Below are positions 1 to 9,900 of a DNA stretch of 64,000 nt, in pieces. Position numbers and translations under genes: made by a program. Under the pieces are notes generated by a model. That model was not told the origin of the DNA, searched no databases, and worked only from the letters and a program-made list of their open reading frames with translations. The stretch lies in contig NZ_LFMW01000001.1 of the NCBI RefSeq assembly GCF_001050345.1, forward strand, positions 558,001 through 622,000, in the 5' to 3' direction. Source of the DNA: Pseudomonas fildesensis. Its GTDB lineage: Bacteria > Pseudomonadota > Gammaproteobacteria > Pseudomonadales > Pseudomonadaceae. The stretch's first letter is position 1. Every line of letters starts with the position of its first letter.

Positions 1-66
1 GTCGCTGTCGGCGGCGGTGTCGTGGAACAGCACGGTGCGGTAGTCGGGATGGATACCGGTTTTCAT
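1..66 (-). CDS. rpmE2: 50S ribosomal protein L31 type B, N-terminal part (runs off the left edge)
   Basis: Only the first 22 codons are present. The translation begins MKTGIHPDYRTVLFHDTAAD, which matches the start of type B L31 (YkgM/RpmE2). That paralogue lacks the zinc-binding cysteines of the standard L31 and replaces it on the ribosome when zinc is scarce, which frees zinc. The ATG is at 66-64 and a GGAGG ribosome site lies just upstream. A Zur-like palindrome sits at 100-112, as expected for a zinc-repressed gene. The absence of cysteines cannot be confirmed from this fragment, so the type B call rests on the N-terminal match and the operator. Confidence 0.85.
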   Translation of the reverse strand, partial: MKTGIHPDYRTVLFHDTAADSD

Positions 67-99
67 AAGGCCTCCGGGGCGTCTGGGTGCATTTGATTT

Positions 100-112
100 G
101 TTATACAGTAAC
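100..112. promoter_or_regulatory. Zur-like operator upstream of rpmE2
   Basis: GTTATACAGTAAC is a near-palindrome with arms GTTAT/GTAAC, 34 bp before the L31B start codon. It fits the known gammaproteobacterial Zur box core (GTTATA...TATAAC). The same arms with the same 3-bp spacer recur at 32173-32185 before a TonB receptor gene. Zur binding is inferred. Confidence 0.65.
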
Positions 113-167
113 ACAAAAATACGTACCCAAACGAGAACCGATTGCAATAAAAATAGACCCGAAACTT

Positions 168-1493
168 CTATGCCGCTTCCTGAAAGTCCATTTCCGGCGG
201 CTGTTGCGAGAAACCGCGCGTCAGCACACCCAGGTAAACAAGCCCAATCGCCAACCACGCCAGGCCCAGATAAATCGCCAAGTGATCGAGGCTGACCATC
301 AACCACAAGTCCGCCACCAGGCCGATGGCCGGGAACACCAGGAACAGGATCAACTCACGCACACCGCGTTGTTTGGCGCCGATCCAGTAGTGGAAGATCA
401 CCGACAGGTTCACCAGGCTGAACGCCAGGAACGCACCGAAGTTGATGAACGAGGTGGAGGTCGTCACATCCAGCTTCAACGCCAGCAATGCCACAACCGC
501 ACACAACAGGATGCTGTTGACTGGCGTGCCGAAGCGCGCATGCAAGGTACCGAAAAACGATTTGGGCAACACCCCATCGCGACCCATGGCAAACAGAAGG
601 CGTGAACCGCTGGCCTGTGCCGACAGCCCCGAGGCGAACTGGCCGACGATCAGGCCGATCAGGAAGATCGACACAAACAGATCACCGCCGATGTTGCGTG
701 CGATTTCATACGCCGCCGAGTCCACGTTGGCGAACTCGGATGACGGATGGGCGATCTGCACAAAGTAGGACACCGCTACAAAGATCAACCCGCCGATCAA
801 GGTGATCAACATGATCGCGCGTGGGATGGTACGCCGTGGGTCACGGGTTTCTTCGGTGAGGGTACTGACCGCGTCAAAGCCCAGGAACGAATAGCAGGCA
901 ATGGCGGCGCCGCTCATGATCAGCGGTATTTGCATCTGGCCATTGAAGAACGGCGTGATCGTCCACAGCGGCTTGCTGGCATCGCCGCCGAGGTAGTGGA
1001 TGCAAAGCGCGACAAACGCAATCAGCACCAGAAACTGCACCAGCATCAGCAAGGCGTTGATGCCGTTGGCCAGTTTGAGCCCGACGATATTGATCGCGCT
1101 GGTGATGCCGATAAAGGCCAGCACCCAGATCCACTGCGGCACTGCGGGAAAAGCGGAGTTGAGGTAGGCCGCGCCGATCAGCCAGATAGCCATCGGCAGG
1201 AACAGGTAGTCGAGCAACACCGCCCAACCGGCGATAAAGCCGAGCTTGGGGCTGATCGCCTTGCGCACATAGCTGTAGGCCGAACCCGCCACTGGGAAGG
1301 CCGAGGCCATGCGCCCGTAACTCATCGCGGTGAAAAACATCGCCACGAGGGCGGCGAGGTAAGCGGCGGGGACCATGCCGGCGGTGGATTGAGCGAGGAT
1401 GCCGAAGGTGCCGAGCACAATGATCGGCGTCATATAAGCGATGCCAAACAGCACCACCGAGCCTAACGAAAGGGTGCGTTGCAAACGAGCCAT
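168..1493 (-). CDS. APC-superfamily amino acid/polyamine permease
   Basis: This 441-aa integral membrane protein has about twelve hydrophobic segments and an N-terminal APC signature (LSLGSVVLFGIAYMTPIIVLG, residues about 7-27). It resembles the PuuP/YhdG-like group that imports putrescine or amino acids by ion symport in the inner membrane. The gene starts about 150 bp after a carbon-nitrogen hydrolase on the same strand, so the pair may import and hydrolyse a nitrogenous substrate. A REP hairpin (1589-1616) lies between them and could reduce read-through. The substrate cannot be told from sequence; the family call is secure. Confidence 0.85.
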   Translation of the reverse strand: MARLQRTLSLGSVVLFGIAYMTPIIVLGTFGILAQSTAGMVPAAYLAALVAMFFTAMSYGRMASAFPVAGSAYSYVRKAISPKLGFIAGWAVLLDYLFLPMAIWLIGAAYLNSAFPAVPQWIWVLAFIGITSAINIVGLKLANGINALLMLVQFLVLIAFVALCIHYLGGDASKPLWTITPFFNGQMQIPLIMSGAAIACYSFLGFDAVSTLTEETRDPRRTIPRAIMLITLIGGLIFVAVSYFVQIAHPSSEFANVDSAAYEIARNIGGDLFVSIFLIGLIVGQFASGLSAQASGSRLLFAMGRDGVLPKSFFGTLHARFGTPVNSILLCAVVALLALKLDVTTSTSFINFGAFLAFSLVNLSVIFHYWIGAKQRGVRELILFLVFPAIGLVADLWLMVSLDHLAIYLGLAWLAIGLVYLGVLTRGFSQQPPEMDFQEAA

Positions 1494-1588
1494 GAGTGAT
1501 TCTCCGCTGATTTATTAGATTTATGGCAGAACTGAAGTCGGTGTAGCGGGTGCACTAATTGTTATAGGCATACAGATCACTTTTACCT

Positions 1589-1616
1589 GTGGCGAGGGCG
1601 CTTGCTCCCTCGCCAC
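1589..1616. repeat. Single REP hairpin
   Basis: GTGGCGAGGG and CCCTCGCCAC form a perfect 10-bp stem around an 8-nt loop. It is a single copy of the GTGGCGAG REP family found throughout this window, lying between the nitrilase and permease genes. Confidence 0.8.
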
Positions 1617-1642
1617 AACGGCGTCCGTGCCACACGATCGGG

Positions 1643-2464
1643 TCAGTGTTTCGGGATAAGCAGCTCGCGTGTCCCGTCAGCGTGCTCGATTACCTCACCC
1701 GGCAACTTCAAGCGTTGGTCATCCAGATAGCGGTAGTCCTTGCGGGCGGCCATCAGTTGGCCGAGATCCAGCTCGACCGCGAACTGGCCTTCCTCACGCC
1801 CCGCTTCGAACAACAAAGTGCCAAACGGGTCGACCAATGCGCTGCCACCGGCAAACAACAACCCGCCATCGCCCTCTTCCACCCGGTTGACCATCAGCGC
1901 AAACGCCTGGTTTTCCTGAGCGCGGGCCATGATCGCGGTGCGATGCGTAGGGCCGTACGGGTCCATGTTGCCGTTGGTGACGATCAGTAATTCAGCGCCC
2001 AACTGCGCCAGAGCACGGGCGGTTTCCGGGAACTCGATGTCGTAGCAGATCAGCAAGCCGACGCGCACGCCGTTCCACAGGCAAGTGGCGTAGCGATCCC
2101 CTGGGGTGAATACGCCACGGTCCGAAGCCCACAGGTGGGTCTTGCGATAGCGCAGGGCGATGCCTTCGGGGGTGATCAGCAAGGTAGTGTTATAGAATTG
2201 ATCGCCATCGCGCTCGGCCATGCCGATGACCACCGCGATGTTGCCCACGCGGGCAGCCTGGACAATCGCTTGCACCGTGGGGCCATCAACCGGCTCGGCG
2301 ATGTCGGCGACGGTTTCGGCTGAGGGGAAGCCCATCAAGTGGGTTTCCGCAAAGACGATCAGTTGCGTGTCGACGGCGCAGGCAGCAATTGCCGTCAAGG
2401 CGCGCTCAAGGTTGTAAGCTGTGCCGTTATCGCGGCCTGCCAACTGGGCAAATTCGACCTTCAT
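1643..2464 (-). CDS. Carbon-nitrogen hydrolase (nitrilase superfamily)
   Basis: The 273-aa product is a single CN_hydrolase domain that cleaves a non-peptide C-N bond (amide, nitrile or carbamoyl) in the cytoplasm. The catalytic triad is visible as Glu40 (FAETHLMGFP), Lys108 (YRKTHLW) and Cys140 (LLICYDIEFPE). The ATG at 2464-2462 was chosen because homology starts there (MKVEFAQLAG); the open frame extends further upstream but overlaps the divergent LuxR gene. It probably forms a unit with the downstream permease. The exact substrate (omega-amide, agmatine-type carbamoyl or other) is undetermined. Confidence 0.85.
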   Translation of the reverse strand: MKVEFAQLAGRDNGTAYNLERALTAIAACAVDTQLIVFAETHLMGFPSAETVADIAEPVDGPTVQAIVQAARVGNIAVVIGMAERDGDQFYNTTLLITPEGIALRYRKTHLWASDRGVFTPGDRYATCLWNGVRVGLLICYDIEFPETARALAQLGAELLIVTNGNMDPYGPTHRTAIMARAQENQAFALMVNRVEEGDGGLLFAGGSALVDPFGTLLFEAGREEGQFAVELDLGQLMAARKDYRYLDDQRLKLPGEVIEHADGTRELLIPKH

Positions 2465-2531
2465 GGGACGTCCTGTTGTTTTATCTGTGGCGCAGTATGC
2501 GCAGCCGCACCCCCCGGGGAAATCACGCCGC

Positions 2532-2552
2532 TGGGGTAACCCTATGGGGGTA
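2532..2552. promoter_or_regulatory. G/C-run repeat in the nitrilase/LuxR divergent promoter
   Basis: Two tandem motifs, TGGGGTA (2532-2538) and TGGGGGTA (2545-2552), flank CCCTA. The block sits 6 bp before the LuxR start codon and about 70 bp upstream of the nitrilase start. Its position suggests an autoregulatory operator for the LuxR-type protein; no binding data support this. Confidence 0.35.
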
Positions 2553-2557
2553 GACGA

Positions 2558-3322
2558 ATGATAGTTTCGCTGCAAGACATCGCCTGGCATCGTTCGGTGG
2601 GGCAAATGATAGACGCCCTCGACCAGGCCAACTTCTGGACCCAACTGGTGCGTTTGCTGGACCCATATGTGCCGTTCGACAGTTGGGTGGTGTTGCTGTT
2701 CAGCAGCGAACACCGCCCGCTGGTATTCGCCGAATGCCCCGGCGCGGATGGTACGCCGGACCATCTGTTCCAGGATTACCTTAACGGTCTCTACCTGCTC
2801 GACCCGTTCTACATCGCCAGCCGCGAACACTCGCGCACCGGGCTGTTTCGCCTGGCCGAAGTGGCGCCGGAGCATTTCGAGCTGACCGAATATTACCAGC
2901 GCTACTTCCGTCTGAATGTGGTGGCGGATGAGATCCAGTTCAATTGCCATCTGCCTGATGGGCGCACGTTTTGCCTGTCACTGGGCTCACGCAAGCGCTT
3001 TGAACCGGAACAGATTGCCTTGCTCTCGTTGATTCAGCCCTGGGTACTGAGCTTGCTGCGCCAGCGTCTGCCCTATGAACTCAACCAGGTCAGCGCCCCG
3101 CAGCCGCCGATCCAGAATGATGACTGGGGCGCACACCTCACCGCCCGCGAGCTGGATGTAGGCCGCTTGATGCTCAGCGGTTGCTCCAGCAAGGAAATCG
3201 CTCGTAAGCTGGAAATCTCTGTTGAAACCGTGAAAGTCCATAAAAAGCACATGTACAGCAAGCTAGGGATCAAATCCCAGTCAGAGCTGTTCTCGATCTT
3301 TCTTCAGGCACAAAACGCCTGA
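2558..3322 (+). CDS. LuxR-family transcriptional regulator
   Basis: The 254-aa protein carries a C-terminal LuxR/GerE helix-turn-helix at about residues 190-248 (LTARELDVGRLMLSGCSSKE...VKVHKKHMYSKL). The N-terminal 180 residues have no obvious receiver Asp pattern and no clear autoinducer-binding signature, so the inducing signal is unknown. It is divergent from the nitrilase/permease pair with a 93-bp gap and precedes the FMN-binding glutamate-synthase-like gene, so either neighbour set could be its target. Typical length and an intact DNA-binding domain suggest a functional regulator. Confidence 0.85.
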   Translation: MIVSLQDIAWHRSVGQMIDALDQANFWTQLVRLLDPYVPFDSWVVLLFSSEHRPLVFAECPGADGTPDHLFQDYLNGLYLLDPFYIASREHSRTGLFRLAEVAPEHFELTEYYQRYFRLNVVADEIQFNCHLPDGRTFCLSLGSRKRFEPEQIALLSLIQPWVLSLLRQRLPYELNQVSAPQPPIQNDDWGAHLTARELDVGRLMLSGCSSKEIARKLEISVETVKVHKKHMYSKLGIKSQSELFSIFLQAQNA

Positions 3323-3391
3323 ATGAGCCCCGTAGGAGCCGAATTTATCTGGCGCCTACAGCTCCTGATGAGTCCGAACCAAGGTAACCGT

Positions 3392-5011
3392 ATGAGCCTG
3401 TCCTTGCTAAGCCGTTATGCGTTCTTTGCCATCTGCGTCATTTTCACCCTCGCCAGCCTCCCTTTTATCGAACATGAATGGCTGTGGCCCTTCACCCTGG
3501 TCACAGGCATCCTCAGCCTGATCGGCATTTTCGACCTGCTGCAAAGCCCTCACGCGGTGCGCCGCAACTACCCGATCCTGGGCAATATCCGCTACCTGGT
3601 GGAAGCCATCCGCCCGGAAATCCGCCAGTACCTGGTGGAATCCGACAGCGACGCCCTGCCCTTCTCTCGCTCACAACGCTCGCTGGTCTACTCGCGCGCC
3701 AAGAACGAAACCGCCGACAAACCCTTCGGCACACTGATCGATGTGTACCAGTCGGGCTTCGAATTCATCGGCCACTCCATGCGCCCGGCGCCGCTAAGCG
3801 ACCCCAGCGCCTTTCGCGTGATCGTCGGCGGCCCGCAGTGCACGCAGCCGTACTCGGCGTCGGTGTTCAACATCTCGGCGATGAGCTTTGGTTCCCTGAG
3901 TGCCAACGCGATCCGCGCGCTGAACCAGGGCGCCAAGCTCGGCAACTTCGCCCATGACACCGGCGAAGGCAGCATCAGCCCCTACCACCGTGAAAACGGC
4001 GGCGACCTGACCTGGGAACTGGGCAGCGGTTACTTTGGCTGCCGCACCAGCGACGGCCGTTTCGACCCGGAACGCTTCGCCGTACAGGCGCAGAACCCGC
4101 AAGTGCGCATGATCGAAATCAAAATGAGCCAAGGCGCCAAGCCCGGCCATGGCGGCATCCTGCCCAAGCACAAGGTCACCCAGGAAATCGCCGAGACGCG
4201 CGGCATCATGATGGGTGAAGACTGCGTCTCGCCGTCACGCCACAGTGCGTTTTCCACGCCCATCGAGCTGATGCAATTCATCGCTCAACTGCGCGAGCTG
4301 TCCGGTGGCAAGCCGGTGGGTTTCAAGTTCTGCCTGGGCCACCCGTGGGAGTTCATGGGCATCGCCAAGGCCATGCTGGAGACCGGCATCCTCCCGGACT
4401 TCATCGTGGTCGACGGCAAGGAAGGCGGCACCGGCGCTGCGCCGGTGGAGTTCACCGACCATATCGGCGTGCCACTGCGTGACGGCCTGCTGTTTGTGCA
4501 CAACACCCTGGTGGGCTTGAACCTGCGCGACAAGATCAAGCTCGGCGCCAGCGGCAAGATCGTCAGCGCATTCGATATCGCCAGCGTACTGGCCATCGGC
4601 GCCGACTGGGCCAACTCCGCCCGCGGCTTTATGTTCGCCATTGGTTGCATCCAGTCGCAGTCGTGTCACACCAACAAATGCCCCACCGGCGTGGCCACCC
4701 AGGACCCGTTGCGTCAACGCGCACTTGTCGTACCGGACAAGGCCCAGCGCGTGTTCAACTTCCACCGCAATACCCTCAAGGCCCTGGCCGAAATGCTCGC
4801 CGCCGCCGGCCTCGATCACCCGTCGCAGCTGTCAGCCAAGCACTTGGTGCGGCGCATGTCGGCAACCGAGATCAAGCTGTTCTCGCAGTTGCATGTGTTC
4901 CTCAAGCCGGGCGAATTGCTCACCGGCGAGGTCAACGGCGAGTTCTATTCGCGCATGTGGCAGATGGCGCGGGCCGATAGTTTTGAGCCCCATGAAACAG
5001 CCGCTGCTTAA
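3392..5011 (+). CDS. FMN-binding glutamate synthase family protein, membrane-anchored
   Basis: The 539-aa product has one or two N-terminal transmembrane segments (residues about 5-50) followed by a GltB-like FMN TIM-barrel domain (about 100-500) with the conserved HTNKCPTGVATQDP segment. It lacks the glutamine amidotransferase domain of true glutamate synthase. Such stand-alone proteins are annotated as glutamate-synthase-like oxidoreductases of unproven reaction. The ATG at 3392 was chosen for its AAGG ribosome site; an in-frame start at 3323 lacks one. An ABM-domain gene follows 12 bp downstream, suggesting co-transcription. Confidence 0.85.
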   Translation: MSLSLLSRYAFFAICVIFTLASLPFIEHEWLWPFTLVTGILSLIGIFDLLQSPHAVRRNYPILGNIRYLVEAIRPEIRQYLVESDSDALPFSRSQRSLVYSRAKNETADKPFGTLIDVYQSGFEFIGHSMRPAPLSDPSAFRVIVGGPQCTQPYSASVFNISAMSFGSLSANAIRALNQGAKLGNFAHDTGEGSISPYHRENGGDLTWELGSGYFGCRTSDGRFDPERFAVQAQNPQVRMIEIKMSQGAKPGHGGILPKHKVTQEIAETRGIMMGEDCVSPSRHSAFSTPIELMQFIAQLRELSGGKPVGFKFCLGHPWEFMGIAKAMLETGILPDFIVVDGKEGGTGAAPVEFTDHIGVPLRDGLLFVHNTLVGLNLRDKIKLGASGKIVSAFDIASVLAIGADWANSARGFMFAIGCIQSQSCHTNKCPTGVATQDPLRQRALVVPDKAQRVFNFHRNTLKALAEMLAAAGLDHPSQLSAKHLVRRMSATEIKLFSQLHVFLKPGELLTGEVNGEFYSRMWQMARADSFEPHETAAA

Positions 5012-5023
5012 AGGATGATTGCC

Positions 5024-5308
5024 ATGCTGAAAGTCATCGCCGAAGACTTTATAAAACCCGAACACCTGGACACCGTAAGGCCGTGGTACGCCGAACTGGT
5101 GGAAAAAACCCGCCTGGAACCGCTGTGTATCGCCTACGATCTGTTCGTTGACCAAAAAGACCCCGGGCACTTCATTTTTATCGAGCAATGGCCAGACCAG
5201 GCGGCCCTGGATACGCATTGCCAGACTGAACACTTCACCCGGCTGGTGCCACAGATCAATGCGCATCAGGCCAAGCAGTGCCGGGTGTTGTTGATGGATG
5301 CGTTTTAA
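5024..5308 (+). CDS. Antibiotic biosynthesis monooxygenase (ABM) domain protein
   Basis: This 94-aa protein is a single ABM/YgiN-type ferredoxin-like fold, recognised from the pattern around EDFIKPEHLDTVRPWYAEL and FIFIEQWPDQAALDTHCQTEHF. Members include quinol monooxygenases and small stress proteins; they usually act as dimers without a cofactor. The ATG at 5024 has AAAGG at good spacing; an ATG at 5015 abuts that site. It lies 12 bp after the FMN-binding gene and probably shares its transcript. Substrate unknown. Confidence 0.8.
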   Translation: MLKVIAEDFIKPEHLDTVRPWYAELVEKTRLEPLCIAYDLFVDQKDPGHFIFIEQWPDQAALDTHCQTEHFTRLVPQINAHQAKQCRVLLMDAF

Positions 5309-5367
5309 CCCCAACTTTTCCCGCTGAACCGGACCACCGACGGCATCGTTGAAACAAGGAGATTCAC

Positions 5368-5664
5368 ATGCCGTTTCTGGACTTCGCTGCAATCGCCGCG
5401 CAACTGCCTCACAGCTGGACATCCACACGCCTGGGCCAGGTAGGGCCGGCGAGGATCAAGGTGTTGCGCATGGATGAGCAGGCATATGAAGAAGCGACCC
5501 ATGATTACAACGAGGGTCTGTTAGTGATCGACGGACACTTGCACCTGAGCATCGGCACTGAGCGAATCAACGTGAAAACCGGTCAGATGTACCTTGTGCA
5601 AGCCGGCACCGCGCATGGCGTGCTAGCCGGTAGCCACGGCACGTTGGTGATCATTGATATCTAG
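5368..5664 (+). CDS. Small cupin-domain protein
   Basis: The 98-aa product is a single cupin barrel: the first motif region is around THDYNEGLLVIDGHLHLSI and the second around GQMYLVQAGTAHGV. An AAGGAG ribosome site precedes the ATG. The metal-ligand set looks incomplete (few histidines), so it may bind a ligand rather than catalyse. It follows the ABM gene by 60 bp on the same strand. No specific function can be assigned. Confidence 0.75.
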   Translation: MPFLDFAAIAAQLPHSWTSTRLGQVGPARIKVLRMDEQAYEEATHDYNEGLLVIDGHLHLSIGTERINVKTGQMYLVQAGTAHGVLAGSHGTLVIIDI

Positions 5665-5796
5665 AGACATTCAGTAATACCCAGCCTTTGCAATTGCTTA
5701 CAAATACCGCCAACCTGCGCCCGCCCGACGCACGGCGTACGACATCGACGCCGCTTGCCTGTCATTACTCAACCACCAGTTCAAGAGCCCGCTGCC

Positions 5797-6933
5797 ATGC
5801 TGAACGGACGCGACCCGCGCATCGATTTTTTTCGGGGCCTGGCGTTGATCTTCATTTTCTGGGATCACGTCCCCCACAACCCTCTCGGCCAGATTACCCT
5901 GCGCAATATCGGCTTCAGCGATGCGGCAGAAGTGTTCGTGTTTCTGGCCGGCTATGCCTCGGTACTGGCCTACGGCAAGGTGCTGCAGCGTGAAGGTTAC
6001 TGGATGGCCTGCTTGAAGATCCTGCGGCGCACCTGGGTGTTGTACGTGGTGCATATCTTCCTGCTGGCGATGTTGATGGGCATCGTGTTCTTCGCCAACA
6101 GCCATGTGGAAACCCGCGACCTGGTCGAGGAAATGGGCCTGACGCACTTCGTCACTCACCCACAGCAAGCGCTGACAGACGAGTTACTGCTGCGCTTCAA
6201 ACCCAACCTGATGGACCCCTTGCCGTTGTATATCGTGCTGCTTGCGGGCCTCTCGGTGGTGTTGCCTTTACTGGTGCGTAAACCCTGGGTGGTGGTCGCG
6301 GTGTCGCTGACGGTGTACCTGCTGGCGCCCCATCTGGGCTGGAACCTGAGGGCGATTGCCGACGGTGTGTGGTACTTCAACCCGGTCACCTGGCAGTTGC
6401 TGTTTGTGCTCGGTGGCGCGGCGGCGATTCACGGGCAACAACCGCGCCCGCTGGAAACCCGGCCGCTGGCGCGCCAACCGTTGTTTGTGGCGGCGGCGAT
6501 CTACACACTGGTCGCCGGCGTGCTCACGATCAGTTGGCGCTGGCCCGAGGTGCACGACGCGTTGATGCCGTCCGCCATCAGCGACCTGCTCTACCCGATC
6601 AGCAAGACCGACCTGTCGCCCGTGCGCCTCCTGCACTTCCTGGCCCTGGCCTACGTCACCGCCAAACTGCTGCCGGGGCGCGCCTGGACGCAAAACTGGC
6701 TGGCACAGCAAACCTGCCGAATGGGGCGTTACTCGCTGGAAGTGTTCTGCCTGGGCGTGCTGCTGGCGCCGTTGGCGGATATGGTCAACGCCCTGGCCGG
6801 CGATGCCTTCGCGATACAGATTTTCACCGCGCTGGTGGGCGCCGCGCTGATGGCCGCACTGGCCGCCTGGCTGGAGTTCAACAAGCGCTTGAATCAGCCG
6901 GCGCCAGCACCTACCCAGCACTTAAATAGTTAG
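5797..6933 (+). CDS. OpgC-domain acyltransferase-like membrane protein
   Basis: The product (about 378 aa) starts MLNGRDPRIDFFRGLALIFI, the hallmark of OpgC-family proteins, and has about ten hydrophobic segments. OpgC proteins are inner-membrane acyltransferases; characterised members succinylate osmoregulated periplasmic glucans. No glucan synthesis genes are adjacent, so the acceptor is unknown. The ATG at 5797 is preferred on family N-terminus; a TTG at 5755 extends the frame by 14 codons. Confidence 0.8.
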   Translation: MLNGRDPRIDFFRGLALIFIFWDHVPHNPLGQITLRNIGFSDAAEVFVFLAGYASVLAYGKVLQREGYWMACLKILRRTWVLYVVHIFLLAMLMGIVFFANSHVETRDLVEEMGLTHFVTHPQQALTDELLLRFKPNLMDPLPLYIVLLAGLSVVLPLLVRKPWVVVAVSLTVYLLAPHLGWNLRAIADGVWYFNPVTWQLLFVLGGAAAIHGQQPRPLETRPLARQPLFVAAAIYTLVAGVLTISWRWPEVHDALMPSAISDLLYPISKTDLSPVRLLHFLALAYVTAKLLPGRAWTQNWLAQQTCRMGRYSLEVFCLGVLLAPLADMVNALAGDAFAIQIFTALVGAALMAALAAWLEFNKRLNQPAPAPTQHLNS

Positions 6934-6990
6934 CCCCGACGCGCAAAAGCGGCATGTTCCCATTGGCCTTCCACTCATCGTGAAAGGCTT

Positions 6991-9900
6991 ATGCACATGC
7001 CGACCCAGCAACTCCTCAATGGCCTGTCCGGCAACCTGCAATCCAGTACCACCTGGGCTCAGCAACAGGCGCTGGAACAGATCCAGCGCACTGTGACGCT
7101 CGCCATGCGCAGCCTGGACGCTGAGGAACAGGCCCGCTACCTCAGGCTGCAGCGCGAGGCCCTGCAGGCGCTCACCACCCTCGAAACAGAAAAGAATGCG
7201 CTGATCCAGTCCTTCAAAACCGAAGGGCTCGCGCAATTGCGCAGCAAGCTTGGCGGCCGGGACCCGGAACAGTACCGGATCTACACCACCTACCTGGAGA
7301 AACGTGAGCAACCGTTTCCCTGGGACCCGCGCCCCAGCGGGCCAGGGTATCGATCGCGCCGCGCCTATGACGACTGGCAGTTCAAGGAACACACCAAAAG
7401 CATGACGCTCTGGGAAGCCGCCTGCCTGAACTTCGGTTTTACCCACTCGATTATTCAGGACTCCGGCTTCAGCCTGGTGGAAGCCAGCGAAATCGTCGGC
7501 CCTGGCAGTCGCATCGACACGTTGACTTTTATCAATGTCGTGCGCGAATTGAACCTGGGCGACCAGTTGCAGCAACGCACCGAATCGGCGCTGGCCGTAC
7601 AGGGCAAGTTGCGCGGTCTGTTCGCCGTCGCCACCAAAGCCACGTTGCAGTTCGACCTGCTGGAGTCCTGGCGCACCCGTGCGACCACAGGCCTCACCCG
7701 ACCGATGTATGACGCGTTGCTCAAGACCCTGACGGCCACCGGCACGCCACTGCCATTCGAGACCCTGAGCCTGACCTCGGGCAAAACCCCCATCGTGTCA
7801 GTGCCGTTTGTGCCGTGGGAAACATCCATCCCGCTGCCACTGCTGCGGGTTCAGGTCGCGAGCCTCGGCGTAGTGACGTATTTCCCGTTCCGTCCCAATG
7901 GCGCTTTCCGTTACCACGCGGATGCCCAGACTGCAGACGCAGCCCTGCACCAACAATTAACAGACAGCCGGCAGCAACAGGATTTGGGCTGGTTTGCCAG
8001 GCAACTGCCACTGATCGGTCTGTCAGTGCTCACCACGCTGATGAACCCGGAGCCTCGGCCGCAAGGGATGAACTGGCTGGCAGGGCCTTTATATGACGGC
8101 TTCCACACGGTATTTCCGGCACGCACCCTGGGCAACGTGCGCTTTACCACCGACCGCAAGACCGGCCGCCCGCACTCCCTGGTGGAAGCACTTACCTACC
8201 GCCATATCCAGCGTTACCAGGCCGACCTCGCCACCCTCGCCACCAGCCGTTCCGCAGCCGACTGGCAGGCCCTCAAGGATGGGGTGGCGGCCATTGCCGG
8301 GGAAGTCCTGCAATTGCTGCTGACCCCCATGCCCGGCGGCGTCACCGGAATGAACCGGGTGATGCAACTGGCCGTTATGGGCAGCATGACCTACAGCCTT
8401 GCCCAAGGCCTGGACGATGCCGCCAAGGGCCAGGCCAACAGCTTCGCCGCCAGCCTCGCGGACGTTGCCGACCTGGCCATCAGCGGCCGCTTGATGAGCG
8501 TCGCCGGCCGCGCTCACCGTCGCCGCACACTGAACCACCTGGAGCGCCTCGGTCACCCGCACAAGGTGACACGCCCCGACGGGGTCAGTGAGTTATGGAA
8601 ACCTGACGCAAAGCCCTATGCCCACGCACGCCAGAACCTGCTTGATGGACGCACCCCCGACGCACTGGGCATCTACACGGTGCAAGGCAAGAGCTACGTC
8701 AACCTGCGCCATGACGACCAGGCGCTGGTGGTCGAGGTCAGCCACGACCTGCAAAGCATGCGCTACGTTCTCAAGCACACCAACGGCGGCAGCTACACAC
8801 CACCGATCATTTTCGAACCGGCGTCGCAGGCGTGGATTTTCGACCTGAAAAATGCCCACATGCTGTCCGACATCCAGCTGCTGCAACGCATGCTGCCCAA
8901 CGGTTCTTCAGTCACCCTGGAGACTGATCTGGAACAGATGCTGCACAGCACTTCCACCACGCGCACCACCCTGGACGCGGTCTGGAGTTCGCAGCCGGCG
9001 CCGTTGAACCTGATCGAAGGTGTCCGGCGCCTGCAAGCCGACCAGACGATCCAGCACATCATTGAGCGCTTCAACGAGCCGGGCTACCTGCCGCCCCACG
9101 GTGACAGCATCATTTTTTGCCTGTTGACCCAATTGCCCGACTGGCCTGCCAACACCGTGCTGAACGTGCACGACGAGCACGGCGTGTTGATTGAAACCTA
9201 CAGCCCCTCTGCCCAGCCAGCGACCCGCTCGACTAGCGTGAACCTCACTCGCCAGGAAGACGGACGCTATGCCGACGCGGATAACCAGCGCCTGCCACCC
9301 GGCACGCTTGATCCGTTGATGCGTTTGATCATTCGGCAACAGCCCGCCACCTCAGCCCTGGGCAAGGATGGCGCAAACACGCGGGCCGAAGACCAACGCA
9401 TCAGCGCCATTCGCCGACAGGTCGCGGAGCTGGCCGCCAGCGAGCAAACTGCGTTGTTTGACGCAGTAGTCAACTACGCGGGCTACGAAAAGACCGAGCT
9501 CATTCCCGCCGCCAGTGCCCGGCCCTATTTGCCGGTAAAAGCCACGCCACCGCTGGTCGCAGTCACGCCGTTGCTGAAAAAACTGCGCGACCTGAACCGG
9601 CCGTTATCCCCCGCCAACCTCGAGCGACTACTCGCGCAACAGCCGCTGACACCGCGCCAGGAACAGGCCTACTTGACGCAGGGCACGCTGCCGCTGGAGC
9701 TTCGCGATTTGCTGGACCATCACCGCACCGCGCTGCGGATTGACGCGGTGATCGATGGCTTGTACTACCCGCGAGAGTTCAATCAAGACATCGATTTATG
9801 GGCCCGGGAATTTGCCTCGGCGCTGGTGCGCAATACCCTCAAGCGCCCGTTCGTCGTCACTGAGGTGGCGTCCGCGCAAACCTACACGCCCACCGGGCCG

